Shown here: piece after piece, positions 14,205 through 15,340 of the stretch
Position numbering within the stretch: the stretch's first letter is position 1
How the letters are laid out: each line of letters begins with the position of its first letter
Assembly (NCBI GenBank): GCA_035518815.1
Contig: DATIXG010000041.1
Span: forward strand, 1 to 15,340
Direction: 5' to 3'
Source of the DNA: AG25 sp035518815
GTDB taxonomy: Bacteria > Gemmatimonadota > Gemmatimonadetes > Gemmatimonadales > GWC2-71-9
Length of the DNA stretch: 15,340 nt
Program-made: the position numbers and the translations under genes
The notes under the pieces: generated by a model
What the model was told of the DNA's origin: nothing
Databases searched by the model: none
Seen by the model: only the letters and a program-made list of their open reading frames with translations

Positions 14205-14762
14205 TCACTCCTGTGCTGCGACGTGATGCTGAGCGACCAGGGCCACGCTCGTGGCTTGTGGACCCTTCTCACCTGGCTCTTCGTTGAACCGGACTTCCAT
14301 GCCGACGTCCAGGCGATCGAACGCGTTCTCGAGCACGCTGTTCTTGTCGAAGTACAACTCGTGCCCGTCGGGCGCCTCGATGAATCCGTACCCGGCGAGC
14401 GGATAGTACTGGCTCACCCGCCCGATAGGCGGCGGCTCGTGGCGCTTCACGGCGCCGTTCAAGCGCCGAGTGTAGGCCTCGAGCCGGCGCTCGGCGGTGC
14501 GGAAGACGTCCTGTACGGCAGTGCGGAGGTCGGCGCGCGGCTGGTGGGTGATGGCGAGCTCCCCCCGGGGGAGCGTCAGGTCCAGCCGGACGCGATACTG
14601 GGCTGCGTCACTCCGGCGGCGACGCTGCGGCACTTCGACGGTCACGACGCAGTTCATGATCCGATCGTAGTGACGGGTCAGCAGGGCAACGCGATGACGG
14701 ATGTCGGTCTCCCTCGCGGGGGACAGCTCCGTGTTTCGAACCGCGATACGCAGGGGTAGCAT
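14205..14762 (-). CDS. Ribosome hibernation factor (HPF/RaiA) fused to a cold-shock domain
   Basis: A 185-residue two-domain protein. Residues 1-105 form an S30AE/HPF-YfiA domain (LPLRIAVRNTELSP; MNCVVTVEVPQRRRR; YRVRLDLTLPRGELAI; ADLRTAVQDVFRTAERRLE), the fold that plugs the 30S decoding centre and silences ribosomes. Residues 112-175 form a cold-shock OB fold (GRVSQYYPLAGYGFIEA, with the RNP1-like GYGFI, then ELYFDKNSV and GMEVRFNEE). Long HPFs normally carry a different C-terminal dimerisation domain, so the RNA-binding domain replaces it. AGGAGGA lies 8 nt before the ATG, and a repeat box with -10 lies at 14790-14834. First gene of the operon with groEL, baeRF and CBS, linking ribosome protection with chaperoning. 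Confidence 0.92.
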   Translation of the reverse strand: MLPLRIAVRNTELSPARETDIRHRVALLTRHYDRIMNCVVTVEVPQRRRRSDAAQYRVRLDLTLPRGELAITHQPRADLRTAVQDVFRTAERRLEAYTRRLNGAVKRHEPPPIGRVSQYYPLAGYGFIEAPDGHELYFDKNSVLENAFDRLDVGMEVRFNEEPGEKGPQATSVALVAQHHVAAQE

Positions 14763-14789
14763 GGTCAGTTCCTCCTGGTGTACAGACGT

Positions 14790-14834
14790 AACTTGCCGGC
14801 AGCTACGTGAAGCTGGTCTGAGGCGCGCTGCAAG
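14790..14834 (-). promoter_or_regulatory. 11-nt direct-repeat box with -10, driving the HPF-CSD/groEL/baeRF/CBS operon
   Basis: On the minus strand, CTTGCA (14834-14829), CCTCAG (14823-14818) and CTTCAC (14812-14807) are spaced exactly 11 nt. CAAGTT (14795-14790) starts 17 nt after the start of the last repeat and fits a -10. The predicted leader is about 20 nt and contains the AGGAGG site (14776-14771). Confidence 0.6.
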
Positions 14835-14861
14835 CTTCTCTTGTGGGGGAGGCGAGGAGGG

Positions 14862-14906
14862 CTTCGCCCGAATCTCACGACCGCTTCAGCAGGGCAGGGC
14901 GATCAT
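14862..14906 (+). promoter_or_regulatory. 11-nt direct-repeat box with -10, driving the small basic protein gene
   Basis: CTTCGC (14862), TCTCAC (14873) and CTTCAG (14884) are exactly 11 nt apart. GATCAT (14901-14906) starts 17 nt after the start of the last repeat. It is back to back with the operon box at 14790-14834, so the 188-base gap between 14763 and 14950 is mostly divergent promoter. The predicted leader is about 38 nt. Confidence 0.5.
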
Positions 14907-14950
14907 GTTGTCGTAGGCTGGCTTAGTCCACGCAATGGAGGAATCGGACC

Positions 14951-15217
14951 ATGAAGATGACCAAGACGGAGTTCAAGGCCGCGGCAAAGGACGCGATGGG
15001 ACGCGCGCGCATTGCCGGGAGGCTCGCCGCACGGCGCGTCGTCGATGCGACGGATGCAGCGCTCGTCGAGGCGGGAAAGGCCGCGCGGCAGCGGCAGCGC
15101 CAGCGGGCGGCGAAGACGGCGTTCAAGGCAGCAGGGAAGGCCGCACTGGTCGCGGGAACGGTCGTGGCTGCGGCCCTGGCCGTGCGCGCCGCCCGGGCGA
15201 AGAAGGCTGCGACGTAA
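14951..15217 (+). CDS. Small basic Ala/Lys/Arg-rich protein, 88 residues
   Basis: No family was recognised. About a third of the residues are Ala (31 of 88) and roughly a quarter are Lys or Arg, with none to few aromatics. An internal repeat is visible: TEFKAAAKDA at residues 6-15 and TAFKAAGKAA at 56-65. The underlying DNA also matches (ACGGNGTTCAAGGC), which suggests a duplicated segment. Residues 64-78 (AALVAGTVVAAALAV) are hydrophobic enough for a short membrane helix, followed by a basic end (RAARAKKAAT). Both a histone-H1-like DNA-binding role and a small membrane or antitoxin-like protein are possible; I cannot choose. TGGAGG at 14936-14941 supports the ATG at 14951, and a repeat box lies upstream. 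It ends 3 nt from the convergent acyl carrier protein gene. Confidence 0.7.
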   Translation: MKMTKTEFKAAAKDAMGRARIAGRLAARRVVDATDAALVEAGKAARQRQRQRAAKTAFKAAGKAALVAGTVVAAALAVRAARAKKAAT

Positions 15218-15220
15218 GCG

Positions 15221-15340
15221 TTAGGCTCGAGTGGCGAGCCGTGCGTTGACGTAGGCGACACACCCATCCAAGGTCGCGACCTTCGAGTAGTCGACCTCGG
15301 GGATGTCCACGTGCAGCTCCTTGTCGATCGCGATGAAGAA
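15221..15340 (-). CDS. Acyl carrier protein-like (phosphopantetheine-binding) protein, 5' truncated
   Basis: The last 39 codons of a minus-strand gene entering from the right edge, ending in TAA at 15223-15221. The translation contains FIAIDKELHVDIPEVDY, then a short stretch and LDGCVAYVNARL. This matches helix III and IV of acyl carrier proteins (L...LEEEFGIEIPDED, then TVGDAVxYI). The DSL motif that carries phosphopantetheine would lie upstream, outside the window, so function as a carrier cannot be confirmed. Dedicated carrier proteins of this kind occur in stress or anaerobic gene clusters as well as in fatty-acid loci. Confidence 0.7.
   Translation of the reverse strand, partial: FFIAIDKELHVDIPEVDYSKVATLDGCVAYVNARLATRA
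15224..15240. terminator. Possible bidirectional terminator hairpin between convergent genes
   Basis: GGCTCG (15224-15229) and CGAGCC (15235-15240) form a perfect 6-bp stem with a 5-nt loop, just after the stop of the small basic protein gene and inside the last codons of the acyl carrier gene. No T-run follows on either strand, so termination is only a possibility. Confidence 0.25.

Noticed and set aside
14796..14817. Short inverted repeats (TGCCGGCA; CAGCT...AGCTG) upstream of the HPF gene
   Set aside because: Only 5-8 bp and within the expected chance level for GC-rich DNA; they overlap the stronger repeat box and -10.

Overview
The window is about 15.3 kb of GC-rich, tightly packed bacterial DNA. 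It holds fifteen complete genes and two cut by the window edges. A membrane-fusion adaptor and a secreted YcbB-type L,D-transpeptidase point to a diderm bacterium. The gene families would suit a phylum such as Gemmatimonadota, Acidobacteriota or a deltaproteobacterial lineage, but nothing here fixes the taxon. No rRNA, tRNA, CRISPR array, insertion sequence or phage gene was seen. The longest gene-free stretches are 188, 151 and 134 bases, and all three carry regulatory repeats.

Layout. A truncated metal-type ABC ATPase (1-315, minus) diverges from a tandem universal stress protein (467-1420). The stress protein converges, with overlapping stops, on an alpha/beta-hydrolase-fold protein (1417-2097, minus) that seems to have lost its catalytic triad. 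Next comes a tripartite ABC export operon: ATPase, FtsX-type permease and HlyD-type adaptor (2232-6515). On the minus strand lie an L,D-transpeptidase (7249-8826) and then a two-gene unit of a 59-residue coiled-coil protein and a PNPOx-fold flavoprotein (6525-7170). A plus-strand operon (8916-11159) encodes a 50-residue coiled-coil protein, a CBS-pair protein, a phosphoribosyltransferase and a PRPP synthetase. A minus-strand operon read from 14762 down to 11163 encodes an HPF/cold-shock fusion, a divergent GroEL, a bacterial eRF1-like (baeRF) protein and a CBS-pair protein. A small basic Ala-rich protein (14951-15217) and the C-terminus of an acyl carrier protein (15221-15340, minus) close the window.

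How it fits together. This reads as a stress, dormancy or energy-limitation island. It has adenylate sensors (USP, CBS), ribosome protection or rescue (HPF-CSD, baeRF), a chaperonin, PRPP metabolism, a flavoprotein, envelope remodelling and export. Several of these families also occur in the mycobacterial DosR dormancy regulon.

The main finding is regulatory. Seven upstream regions carry three direct repeats of a CTTCAC-like hexamer spaced exactly 11 nt. In five of them a NANNNT -10-like hexamer starts exactly 17 nt after the start of the last repeat, giving a 45-nt module in the orientation of the gene. This looks like the binding site of an OmpR/PhoB-family response regulator, and would make the separate transcription units one regulon. 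The regulator gene is not in the window.
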